A model generated the notes under the pieces. It made no database searches, was not told where the DNA came from, and saw only the letters and a list, made by a program, of their open reading frames with translations. DNA of 64,000 bases from NCBI GenBank assembly GCA_964584255.1, contig CAZOZM010000003.1, forward strand, positions 108,916-172,915, in the 5' to 3' direction. How positions within the stretch are numbered: position 1 is the stretch's first letter; every line of letters starts with the position of its first letter. Positions 1 through 7,586 of the stretch are shown here, in pieces. Made by a program: the position numbers and the translations under genes. The DNA comes from UBA3775 sp964584255 (GTDB lineage Bacteria > Bacillota > Clostridia > Lachnospirales > Lachnospiraceae).

Positions 1-729
1 TTTCCCTTTTTGAACAAGACTGCCTCTTCTGTGGAGATATCTTTCCTTTTCGTCAACGCGGTTTAATACAAAGCCTAATACCTTAATTTTGAGATATGAA
101 AGCTGCCTCATTGTCTCTGCAAGAACCCTCTGATCACAAAATCCCTGTCTTACGACAACAACCATTCCCGTAAGAGTCTCTGCGATTGAAAGACCGTCAC
201 TTACTGCCATTACAGGCGGAAGGTCGATGATGATGTACTCGTAATCGTTCGAAAGTTCTTTTAAAACGTCTCTCATCTTATCGGAAGCAAGCATTTCTGC
301 CGGATTTGGCGGAACCTTTCCTGCCGGAAGAATGTCGAGACATTCAAGGAAAACGGACCTTGCAATTGCAGAATCCAATTCATAAATTCCGGCAAGAACG
401 TGTACAAGACCGATTTTCTTCTTTATCTTTAAAAGCTTCATTATTGCAGGGGCTCTGAGGTCACCCTCTATCAGGAGAACCCTCTTTCCGGACTCTGCAA
501 GCTCATAAGCCATGTTTACTGAAGTTGTGGACTTACCTTCACCCGCAAGTGAACTCGTAACTCCGATAATTTTACATCCTCTTTCAGCCGTACTGAAAAG
601 AATGTTCGTTCTGAGGAGCTTATAGGATTCAGAAGCCTCAAAAGGGAGGTTCTTACCGATCATCCTCTTACCTGACTTTGACTCAGTCGTGCTTCGAACT
701 GCATTTTTCTGATCTTTTTCAGCTGCCAT
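1..729 (-). CDS. cpsD: Capsule tyrosine kinase CpsD/CapB (BY-kinase), 3' end beyond window
   Basis: Cytoplasmic bacterial tyrosine kinase that partners a CpsC/Wzz-type membrane activator and controls capsule chain length and export. The ATG at 729 opens 243 codons that run off the left edge without a stop, so the C-terminal tyrosine cluster is not visible. Seen: Walker A at about residues 57-68 (GVTSSLAGEGKS), the BY-kinase Walker A' at 86-93 (LIEGDLRA; most family members have D in place of this first E), and Walker B at 166-173 (IIIDLPPV). The start lies 4 bp after the stop of the CpsC gene, as expected for a co-transcribed pair. Alternative: a ParA/MinD-like ATPase, less likely given the partner gene. 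Confidence 0.93.
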   Translation of the reverse strand, partial: MAAEKDQKNAVRSTTESKSGKRMIGKNLPFEASESYKLLRTNILFSTAERGCKIIGVTSSLAGEGKSTTSVNMAYELAESGKRVLLIEGDLRAPAIMKLLKIKKKIGLVHVLAGIYELDSAIARSVFLECLDILPAGKVPPNPAEMLASDKMRDVLKELSNDYEYIIIDLPPVMAVSDGLSIAETLTGMVVVVRQGFCDQRVLAETMRQLSYLKIKVLGFVLNRVDEKERYLHRRGSLVQKGK

Positions 730-733
730 CTTA

Positions 734-1534
734 TTATACCCTCTCTTCTTCTGTCTTTTCTTCTGTCTGAATAACCGGACTGCCATAATGACCGTAGGCA
801 CCATATGAACCATAGTATTTACCGTACTTTCCTGATGAAGCCTTTTCAAAATCCGGAATAACGGCCAGAACAGGAAGGTCATAAGTCTGAAGAAGGTAAT
901 CCTCGTCATGAATCTTAGTGTCCATAAGAGTAATCACTACAATAACAGCGCAGGAAATAAGCATTCCGAGAGCCATTCCGATTGCAGTATATTTTGTAAC
1001 GCTAGGAGAAATCTTTCCCTGTGGAACAACGGCATAATCAACGATTTTAACGTTGCTTCCCTCAACGATGTTGCTGATTTTCTCAGGAAGAAGCTTTGCA
1101 ATACTGTTTGCAATCTTTTCAGCTTCCTCAGGATCATCACTTACAACGTTGACACTGAAAACCTCAGTCTCGTTAACCGCATTTGCGGAAACCATCTCCT
1201 TGAGTTCCTCATAAGTATAATCAACACCGGTATCAAGAATGATTGCGTTAAGAGTGGTTCTCGACGTAAGGATTACGATATAAGTATCAACAAGATTCTG
1301 AGCTGCGCTGAGATCCTGAAGTGATATCGACGTACTTCCTACCGATAAATTGCTATTGTTTACATAAAAAAGTGCATTTGCCTGGTACTTCGGAGTTACC
1401 AGGAACTTTGCATAAGAAAAACCAGCCGCTCCCACAACAATAATTGCGAGAATAACAGCCCACATTCTGTGCCAGATTGCCTTAAAAAGAAGCAGTAAGT
1501 CAATCTCATCATCGTAATTGTTTTCTGTTCTCAT
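734..1534 (-). CDS. cpsC: CpsC/Wzz-type chain-length determinant, BY-kinase activator
   Basis: Membrane protein of the Wzz/CapA family that sets polysaccharide chain length and activates the tyrosine kinase encoded next to it. Two membrane segments flank an extracellular domain, one near residues 25-47 (containing AVILAIIVVG) and one near 185-207 (containing GMALGMLISCAVIVVI). The tail is rich in Gly and Tyr and could itself be phosphorylated, which is inference. An upstream TTG extends the frame by 5 codons, but the ATG at 1534 has GAGGG about 8 bases ahead and is preferred. A good promoter lies at 1585-1613. The pair cpsC-cpsD stands apart from the main capsule operon at 13-27 kb. Confidence 0.9.
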   Translation of the reverse strand: MRTENNYDDEIDLLLLFKAIWHRMWAVILAIIVVGAAGFSYAKFLVTPKYQANALFYVNNSNLSVGSTSISLQDLSAAQNLVDTYIVILTSRTTLNAIILDTGVDYTYEELKEMVSANAVNETEVFSVNVVSDDPEEAEKIANSIAKLLPEKISNIVEGSNVKIVDYAVVPQGKISPSVTKYTAIGMALGMLISCAVIVVITLMDTKIHDEDYLLQTYDLPVLAVIPDFEKASSGKYGKYYGSYGAYGHYGSPVIQTEEKTEEERV

Positions 1535-1584
1535 AAATTCATCCCTCAATGTACTTTATAGTATTTGTCCATTAAACTTTTTGC

Positions 1585-1613
1585 ATTTTATCACACCCGG
1601 AAATTGTCGTCAA
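1585..1613 (-). promoter_or_regulatory. Sigma-A-type promoter of cpsC-cpsD
   Basis: Reading the minus strand, TTGACG (1608-1613) and TAAAAT (1585-1590) are separated by exactly 17 bp. The -10 lies about 50 bp upstream of the cpsC start. Confidence 0.7.
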
Positions 1614-1701
1614 TATGACATATGACGATAATGCAAGTGATACTAAGGCATTTTTTGTCATTTCGACAATATGCCCCACGATAAGAGGCTTTTTTTTTTA
1701 A

Positions 1702-1833
1702 TCACTCCGATTTTTCATCAACCGTCTTCTTTTCAAACAACTCTCTCATCTGTTTATCTGCCTTTGCGGCAACCCTTACACAGCAATAGAGAACAAAAAC
1801 CAAAATAAGCAGCATGCAAAGCGAAATAAGCAC
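1702..1833 (-). CDS. Small single-pass membrane protein of unknown function
   Basis: A 43-codon frame from a GTG at 1833 to a TGA at 1702. It encodes a hydrophobic stretch (LISLCMLLILVFVLYCC) followed by a charged tail rich in Lys and Glu. A very strong GGGGGGAGG site lies upstream, but 14 bases from the GTG; an in-frame ATT at 1840-1842 is spaced 5 bases from it and would be an unusual start giving 46 residues. I do not recognise the protein. It sits between the AbiH partner gene and cpsC on the same strand. It may be a real small protein or a decayed remnant. Confidence 0.4.
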   Translation of the reverse strand: MLISLCMLLILVFVLYCCVRVAAKADKQMRELFEKKTVDEKSE

Positions 1834-1892
1834 TAACGTAATTGAAGCCTCCCCCCTGTTTTTTAGACAAGTATCGGCTTCAATACGATTAA

Positions 1893-2132
1893 TTATTCAG
1901 TTTTTTTCCAAAGCATTAATTTAAAATCCTTCAAAATTTTATCAACTATCTCATTGACTGCTAACGGTGGATTTTCTTTATAGTATCTATATCCCTTGTA
2001 CTCATAAAGACGATACCCTTTTTCAATATTCTTCTTCATTATGACATCAGCTCTTTCCACCGCACTTCTAACATTATCCAAGGTTCTATCATTTTGTATT
2101 TTCATAAACACTTGATTTTCTGAAATAATCAA
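1893..2132 (-). CDS. Small protein linked to AbiH gene, unknown function
   Basis: A 79-residue charged protein with a YEYKGYRYYKE stretch in the middle and no membrane segment. It begins with a TTG that overlaps the TGA stop of the AbiH-type gene by 4 bases (TTGA), so the two are translationally coupled; an in-frame ATG 9 codons further in is an alternative start. I do not recognise the family. The tight coupling suggests a job alongside the AbiH protein, for instance as partner or immunity factor; this is inference from position only. Confidence 0.55.
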   Translation of the reverse strand: MIISENQVFMKIQNDRTLDNVRSAVERADVIMKKNIEKGYRLYEYKGYRYYKENPPLAVNEIVDKILKDFKLMLWKKTE

Positions 2133-3742
2133 CAGTACTTTCTATTCTTACATCGACTGTATTTTTTACCAAGAAATCTCTTCGTCACATCCATACCCAA
2201 ATACTCCCTGCTACCCGCATCACGTATCTGCCGGTTTACAATCAGATTTCCCGCAGCAAGATTATACTTTCTTACACGGTTATTGTATACAAAAGTGATA
2301 CCGTCATTCCCGTAAAATATATGGTTAAGTCTTCTGTTTAAGAGACTCTGATGCTGGAAGGCTTCAAGTGCGGTAACATACACCCATCCCTCATCCTGCC
2401 GTTTAAAAAGAAGTATGCTTTCACTTAAATCATTTAAGACTGCAAAAATATAATCCGGAAAAACCACCACATTCTTAGCATACTCCGGAAGCACAACCTC
2501 AAAATCATCATTTATCCTGAATTCATATGTCCGGTCTATTGTAACCGTCACATCTTCCTCACGAAAAACTCTCGGTTTTACTGTTTCCATGTGTTGTGTT
2601 TTTTTGCTCACGACTTTGTTAGGTTTTGTACAAATTCCATCCGTTCGAAAAACATCATATTTCTCAATTTCCAGGCATTTCACGAGTTCTGTCATGTTTC
2701 GCAGATCATTCAGACCAAAAATTCCGAAATACCAGTGTGCATTCACCGCTTTTTTCCGCACTTCCGCAAAATAGTCCCAATCAACCGGTGAAATCGAATG
2801 TCCTATCACGACAATCTGTTCAACGGAAACCAAACCGTCAAAGAAATCCTGATGTTTCTTTATTACCTCCCGGCTGTCCTTGGTTAATTCCCTGTCATAC
2901 TCTCTTATCAGACCAAACACATTATCCTGTGCAACGTCAATCGCCGCCTGACGATAGTTTTTAGGATCACCGCGTTTCTCATTAAAACTTCCCGTTGCAC
3001 CCGGCTTATGACCGAGAATCAGCTTACCTTTTTTCTTTCTTGAGCCGTGAATATAACACACATCCTTCATCCCATACAAGGTTTCAATGAATTCCGTGTA
3101 ATTAAAATCAAGAACCTTCCCCTGCGGATTAATCAATCCACTCAGCGGACGCTCGTCGGTTCCAACCTCAAGACGTTCCATCCATCTCCTGAACGCCGGC
3201 TGCAGTCCGCTTACCAGATTGGAAATCGGTGCCGCTGCTGCCTCAGCAGCCATATAAAACTCTGCAGCCCCGGCATCATCATCATAGAAGCCGAAATTAT
3301 CAAGCCACATATCAACGATATGACTGCTCCCCATCAAATCATAATTCAATGTACCGAGCGCATTCTCGAAATCAGCCCATATATCCTCCGCAGTCAGTGC
3401 CGTTTCCAAATCGTGCCTCAAACCATTTTTCTTTCCCAGACTGTCACGAAAACTGTAATAGCTCGACGGGACCCGGTGCATCAGATCAAAACCATTTCCG
3501 ATAATATACAACGTATTTTCTGATGAACGGATACTTTCTACCGGAATCGGACTGTATGCCGGCATCTCCGACTCAAACTTTTCCTTTTCCTGCCTCTGAT
3601 ATTCTTTCCATTTTAAATTTTCAGCCTGCTCTCTTATTTTGTCCTGTTCTTCACGCCACTTCCTGCTGCAGATACGGCAGTAAGGATATCCGTAGTCAGT
3701 CAGAAACTGCTTCCCACAGGTTTTGCAAGTTTTTATTTTCAT
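2129..3742 (-). CDS. AbiH-family abortive infection protein with N-terminal zinc ribbon
   Basis: Putative phage-defence protein. A 537-residue protein with three parts. Residues 1-30 hold a zinc-ribbon-like knuckle pair (C6, C9, C22, C25) followed by a charged helix. Residues about 77-370 match the AbiH family: IIGNGFDL at 80-87, FNYTEFIE at 213-220, IHGS at 231-234, ILGHKP at 242-247, and VIGHSISPVDWDYF at 312-325. Residues about 390-537 form an extension I do not recognise, ending in a basic tail. AbiH was defined in lactococcal phage resistance; the mechanism is not settled. The gene sits between capsule genes, on the same strand, with a small coupled gene downstream. The AbiH assignment is by motif recognition. 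Confidence 0.8.
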   Translation of the reverse strand: MKIKTCKTCGKQFLTDYGYPYCRICSRKWREEQDKIREQAENLKWKEYQRQEKEKFESEMPAYSPIPVESIRSSENTLYIIGNGFDLMHRVPSSYYSFRDSLGKKNGLRHDLETALTAEDIWADFENALGTLNYDLMGSSHIVDMWLDNFGFYDDDAGAAEFYMAAEAAAAPISNLVSGLQPAFRRWMERLEVGTDERPLSGLINPQGKVLDFNYTEFIETLYGMKDVCYIHGSRKKKGKLILGHKPGATGSFNEKRGDPKNYRQAAIDVAQDNVFGLIREYDRELTKDSREVIKKHQDFFDGLVSVEQIVVIGHSISPVDWDYFAEVRKKAVNAHWYFGIFGLNDLRNMTELVKCLEIEKYDVFRTDGICTKPNKVVSKKTQHMETVKPRVFREEDVTVTIDRTYEFRINDDFEVVLPEYAKNVVVFPDYIFAVLNDLSESILLFKRQDEGWVYVTALEAFQHQSLLNRRLNHIFYGNDGITFVYNNRVRKYNLAAGNLIVNRQIRDAGSREYLGMDVTKRFLGKKYSRCKNRKYC

Positions 3743-3801
3743 AGGGCTAAACGGATTCCTTTCAAGTGAGATTAATAAAAGTAAATCAAAAAAAGTGGCC
3801 G

Positions 3802-3925
3802 CTATTTGATAACATAAGTGCTCAACTTACCATTTCCTTTCTGCTCGAGTCGGTTTGCCTCACAAAGTTCCTTCAGGAGACGAAATGCTTTTGTTGTTCC
3901 TGCGCCAATCAAATCCTCAACTTCT
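3802..3925 (-). pseudogene. Remnant of a winged-helix C-terminal domain
   Basis: Directly downstream of manC, with no start codon of its own, a frame of about 40 codons ending in TAG at 3802-3804 reads as the end of a winged-helix domain (…IGAGTTKAFRLLKEL…GNGKLSTYVIK). Such tails are found at the C-terminus of AlbA/RecG-like ATP-binding regulators. The rest of the gene is absent. Best explained as a scar of a recombination event at the end of the manC operon. Confidence 0.5.
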
Positions 3926-3926
3926 T

Positions 3927-5243
3927 TTAATGCTCCAACTCGTGCTTTATTTTGTCACGCACATTGATATTTTCTCCCAACTGAACCTCTATCATCTTCA
4001 ACTCTGTTTCTGCAATTACCGTATGCCTGCATCCTGAAGGCATGGTCACAACATCTCCTACGGCAATCCTTCGTGACGCACCATCCACAATCGCTCTACC
4101 CATACCTGACACAACAACCCAAACCTCATCACGATTTCTGTGACTGTGATAATTCATGCTGTGTCCGGCATTTAAAGTAACCTTTATTGTCAATGATTCT
4201 TCTTCAACATCCACAACCTTGAAGCTTCCCCAACTTTTTTCCGCAAACATAATCTGCTGCTCATATCTGTCTACAAACGGTTTTATATAACTGCTCTGTT
4301 CCTTGTCAGAAACCAGAATTCCCTCCGGTGATGCCGAAATAACAACATCTCTCAATCCCATGGCAAGAATCGGTAAGTCCGTCTCATTTACAATGTGGAC
4401 TCCGGTACACTTATCATTCAATTCACCCTTGCCGACAACACTCTCTTCCATTGCCTCGGTTAACGTATTCCATGTACCAAGGTCTTTCCATTCTCCGTCA
4501 AATCTCTGAACCTGAATTTTATCTTCCTTCTCCACAACTGCATAATCAAAAGAAATCTTTGGAATCGAAGCATACTTTTGAAACAAGTCCTCATAATCTT
4601 TAAAATTAATCAGTTCATGAGCCTTATTTATTACATATTTGAGCTTATATGAAAAGACACCGCCATTCCAAAGTGCTCCCCTTTCAATATACTCTTTCGC
4701 AATATTCGCCGTCGGTTTTTCCTTGAAAGAACCAACCATCGCAAAGGATTCCTGACTCTCCGGTATAATATAGCCATACTTTTCGCTTGGATATGTTGGT
4801 TTAATACCCATCAATACCAAATTTGCCTCCTCCTTTTCAGCCTGTGCAGCCAAATTTCTGAGTGCAATAAAATAATCATCCTCAACATACGGATCAACCG
4901 GACATACCACAACAGCTTCCTCCGGATCAACATGCATGACATCCAAAAGATATGCACTTGCCAAAGCTATGGCCGGAAAAGTATCTCTTCTGCATGGTTC
5001 AACAGATATACCGACATCATTTCCAAGCTGATTATGAATTGCTGAAACCTGCGACTTACTTGTAGCTATTGTAACGGTGGCATCCGGATCCGCTTTCTTT
5101 ATCTGTCGATATACACGCTGAACCATTGACTCATAACTTCCATCGTCCTGCTTAAAAATTTTAATAAACTGCTTAGAACGTATATCATTGGAAAGCGGCC
5201 ATAAACGTTTTCCCGAACCACCTGAAAGTAAAATTATATTCAT
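3927..5243 (-). CDS. manC: Mannose-1-phosphate guanylyltransferase with cupin (ManC type)
   Basis: Makes GDP-mannose from mannose-1-phosphate and GTP, the first committed step toward GDP-fucose. Seen: the nucleotidyltransferase signature LSGGSGKRLWPLS at residues 6-18, FKEKP and GALWNGGVFSY in the catalytic domain, and a C-terminal type II phosphomannose isomerase-like cupin (HRNRDEVWVVVSG, near residue 370). At 438 residues it is slightly short for the family (about 460-480). The ribosome site GGAGGAG precedes the ATG. It is the last gene of gmd-fcl-manC; the 66-bp gap to fcl holds a small hairpin followed by a U-rich run. Confidence 0.93.
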   Translation of the reverse strand: MNIILLSGGSGKRLWPLSNDIRSKQFIKIFKQDDGSYESMVQRVYRQIKKADPDATVTIATSKSQVSAIHNQLGNDVGISVEPCRRDTFPAIALASAYLLDVMHVDPEEAVVVCPVDPYVEDDYFIALRNLAAQAEKEEANLVLMGIKPTYPSEKYGYIIPESQESFAMVGSFKEKPTANIAKEYIERGALWNGGVFSYKLKYVINKAHELINFKDYEDLFQKYASIPKISFDYAVVEKEDKIQVQRFDGEWKDLGTWNTLTEAMEESVVGKGELNDKCTGVHIVNETDLPILAMGLRDVVISASPEGILVSDKEQSSYIKPFVDRYEQQIMFAEKSWGSFKVVDVEEESLTIKVTLNAGHSMNYHSHRNRDEVWVVVSGMGRAIVDGASRRIAVGDVVTMPSGCRHTVIAETELKMIEVQLGENINVRDKIKHELEH

Positions 5244-5259
5244 CTCTCCTCCTTATAAC

Positions 5260-5292
5260 AAGAAAGCCGCATATCCTTTACTGACATACGGC
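5260..5292 (-). terminator. Weak hairpin between fcl and manC, possible attenuator
   Basis: On the minus strand a 7-bp stem (5286-5292 with 5266-5272, one G-U) with a 13-base loop is followed by TTTCTT. It sits between two genes of one operon, so it could lower manC expression rather than end the transcript. Confidence 0.35.
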
Positions 5293-5309
5293 CTCTGCTC
5301 TATCCATTG

Positions 5310-6254
5310 CTATCGTTCCGCACGCATAGGATTACTTAAGAAATCCTCGTACGCAAATCGTATTCCATCTTCCAGTTCCGTTCTGTAAGTCCATCCCAGA
5401 TTCGCTGCCTTTGAAACATCCAACAATTTACGAGGTGTTCCGTTAGGCTTGGATGTATCCCATAAGATTTCTCCGGTATATCCTACAACCTTTGCAACCA
5501 ATTCAGTTAATTCCTTAATTGACAGCTCCTTACCGGTACCGGCATTTACAGTTTCATTTCCTGAATAGTTATTCATCAGGAATACACAAAGATTCGCCAA
5601 ATCATCAACATATAAGAACTCACGAAGCGGTGAACCGTCTCCCCAACATGTAACACTCATGGCCCCACTCATCTTTGCCTCATGAAAACGACGAATCAAA
5701 GCCGGAAGCACATGACTGTGTGTCGGATGATAGTTGTCATTAGGTCCGTAAAGATTTGTCGGCATAACCGAAATATAATCTGTTCCATACTGACGGTTTA
5801 AGAATTCACAATATTTCAGACCACTAATTTTTGCTAATGCGTAAGCCTCATTTGTCTTCTCCAACTCAGAAGTTAAAAGGCAGCTTTCCTTCATAGGCTG
5901 CGGAGCCATACGAGGATAAATACATGAAGAACCAAGAAACTCCAGCTTTTTACAACCATTTTTCCATGCCGAATTAATAACATTCATCTCAAGAATCATA
6001 TTGTCGTACATGAAATCCGCCAACGCACTCTGATTAGCAACAATTCCACCTACTTTTGCTGCTGCCAGGAAAACATATTCCGGCTTCTCCTGTTCAAAAA
6101 ATTCCTCGACATCTGCCTGACGACACAAATCTAATTCCTTATGTGTTCTGGTAATAATGTTGGTATATCCCTGCCTTTCCAGTTCACGAACAATGGCTGA
6201 ACCCACCATTCCACGATGACCGGCAACATAAATCTTAGCATTTTTCTCCATCAT
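5310..6254 (-). CDS. fcl: GDP-L-fucose synthase
   Basis: NADPH-dependent 3,5-epimerase/4-reductase that turns GDP-4-keto-6-deoxymannose into GDP-L-fucose. Short-chain dehydrogenase fold: nucleotide-binding GHRGMVGSAIV near residue 12, catalytic YALAK near 137-141, and the family stretch GSSCIYPRMAPQPMKES. Length 314 residues is typical. It lies 3 bp after gmd, which makes its substrate, and is followed by manC, so the three genes encode the de novo GDP-fucose route from mannose-1-phosphate. Confidence 0.95.
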   Translation of the reverse strand: MMEKNAKIYVAGHRGMVGSAIVRELERQGYTNIITRTHKELDLCRQADVEEFFEQEKPEYVFLAAAKVGGIVANQSALADFMYDNMILEMNVINSAWKNGCKKLEFLGSSCIYPRMAPQPMKESCLLTSELEKTNEAYALAKISGLKYCEFLNRQYGTDYISVMPTNLYGPNDNYHPTHSHVLPALIRRFHEAKMSGAMSVTCWGDGSPLREFLYVDDLANLCVFLMNNYSGNETVNAGTGKELSIKELTELVAKVVGYTGEILWDTSKPNGTPRKLLDVSKAANLGWTYRTELEDGIRFAYEDFLSNPMRAER

Positions 6255-6257
6255 CGA

Positions 6258-7301
6258 CTATTCCGCCTCCTTCATGGCCTTTTCACGTTTAGCAAGCTTA
6301 CGATCATGCTTTGCCATGATTTCAACAAGCTGCTCATATGTTGTCTTCTGAGGATTCCAGCCGAGAACGGTTTTAGCCTTGGTAGGGTCTCCCCAAAGAT
6401 TATCAACATCTGTAGGACGGAACCACTGAGGATTTACACAAACCAACATTTTTCCGGTTTCAGCATCATATCCTTTTTCATCCAATCCTGTACCTTCCCA
6501 ACGGATTGTAATACCATTTGCCGCAAATGCCTTTTCAGTAAAATCACGAACGGTATGCTGTACTCCCGTAGCAATTACAAAGTCCTCCGGCTTTTCCTGC
6601 TGCATGATAAGCCACATACATTCAACATAATCTTTAGCATAACCCCAGTCACGAAGCGAATCCATGTTGCCAAGTTCAAGATGATCCTGTAAACCTTCTG
6701 CTATACGACCGACAGCCAATGTAATCTTTCTGGTAACGAAGTTTTCACCACGGCGTTCTGACTCATGATTAAACAGGATACCATTAACAGCGAACATACC
6801 ATAAGCATCCCTATATTCTTTTACAATCCAGAAACCATACTGCTTTGCAACTGCATAAGGAGAATAAGGATGGAATGGTGTTGTCTCTCTCTGAGGAACT
6901 TCCTCAACCTTACCATATAATTCTGAAGTTGATGCCTGATAAACCTTACAGGATTCAGTAAGTCCGCAAACACGCACTGCCTCCAAAATACGAAGAACAC
7001 CTAATGCATCAACATCTCCTGAATATTCAGGTGCGTCAAATGAAACCTGAACATGACTCTGAGCTGCAAGATTATAAATTTCATCCGGTTTTATTTCACC
7101 TACTATACGAATCAAACCTGATGAATCCGTTAAATCTCCATCATGAAGTGTTATTTTATCCATGATATGATCGATACGCGATGTGTTTGAAATTGATGCC
7201 CTACGGACAATACCGTGAACCTCATACCCTTTTTCAAGCAGGAACTCCGCAAGATACGAACCGTCCTGACCTGTAATACCTGTAATTAATGCCTTTTTCA
7301 T
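6258..7301 (-). CDS. gmd: GDP-mannose 4,6-dehydratase
   Basis: Converts GDP-mannose to GDP-4-keto-6-deoxymannose. Seen: the glycine motif ITGITGQDGSYLAE near the N-terminus, HGIVRRAS, the catalytic YAVAK near residue 155, and the family stretch FNHESERRGENFVTRKI. At 347 residues it is of normal length. First gene of gmd-fcl-manC. Upstream, 7302-7470 holds two copies of a 12-bp element 50 bp apart and a 16-bp palindrome, candidate control sites, and no promoter that I can name with confidence. Confidence 0.95.
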   Translation of the reverse strand: MKKALITGITGQDGSYLAEFLLEKGYEVHGIVRRASISNTSRIDHIMDKITLHDGDLTDSSGLIRIVGEIKPDEIYNLAAQSHVQVSFDAPEYSGDVDALGVLRILEAVRVCGLTESCKVYQASTSELYGKVEEVPQRETTPFHPYSPYAVAKQYGFWIVKEYRDAYGMFAVNGILFNHESERRGENFVTRKITLAVGRIAEGLQDHLELGNMDSLRDWGYAKDYVECMWLIMQQEKPEDFVIATGVQHTVRDFTEKAFAANGITIRWEGTGLDEKGYDAETGKMLVCVNPQWFRPTDVDNLWGDPTKAKTVLGWNPQKTTYEQLVEIMAKHDRKLAKREKAMKEAE

Positions 7302-7355
7302 ATTATCTTTCTGTCCTTTTCTAAAATGATAAGCCTACTTTACACCCAAAAAAAC

Positions 7356-7427
7356 ATTTTGGGAATTGCGTATTCTGTCATAAACTAGCACAATCTTGAC
7401 TTTTTATTTTGGGAATTAAGTAATTCC
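7356..7427. repeat. 12-bp direct repeat pair with palindrome upstream of gmd
   Basis: The sequence ATTTTGGGAATT occurs at 7356-7367 and 7406-7417, exactly 50 bp apart. The second copy overlaps a perfect palindrome, GGAATTA-AG-TAATTCC, at 7412-7427. Position upstream of gmd and spacing near an integral number of helical turns suggest regulator sites; no regulator is identified. Confidence 0.45.
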
Positions 7428-7483
7428 TTCAAAAATTTACAGCTCCCAAGCCCGGATAAGCCGCATTTTTTTATAAAAAAACC

Positions 7484-7517
7484 TCTTTACCGGATAAACA
7501 GTATCCGACAAAGAGGC
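7484..7517 (-). terminator. Intrinsic terminator after fkp
   Basis: On the minus strand CCTCTTT (7510-7516) pairs with AAAGAGG (7492-7498), with an inner GGATA/TATCC stem, followed by a run of seven T. It separates the araC-fkp unit from gmd-fcl-manC. Confidence 0.8.
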
Positions 7518-7586
7518 TTTATTCATAAAAACTTAAAGGTAAATGAAATAAATAATCTCCTCACCACTTTTTAATACAATCAGCGG

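Noticed and set aside
1660..1701. Plus-strand terminator with T10
   Set aside because: The stem before the T-run is only about 3-4 bp with a mismatch, and no plus-strand gene precedes it.
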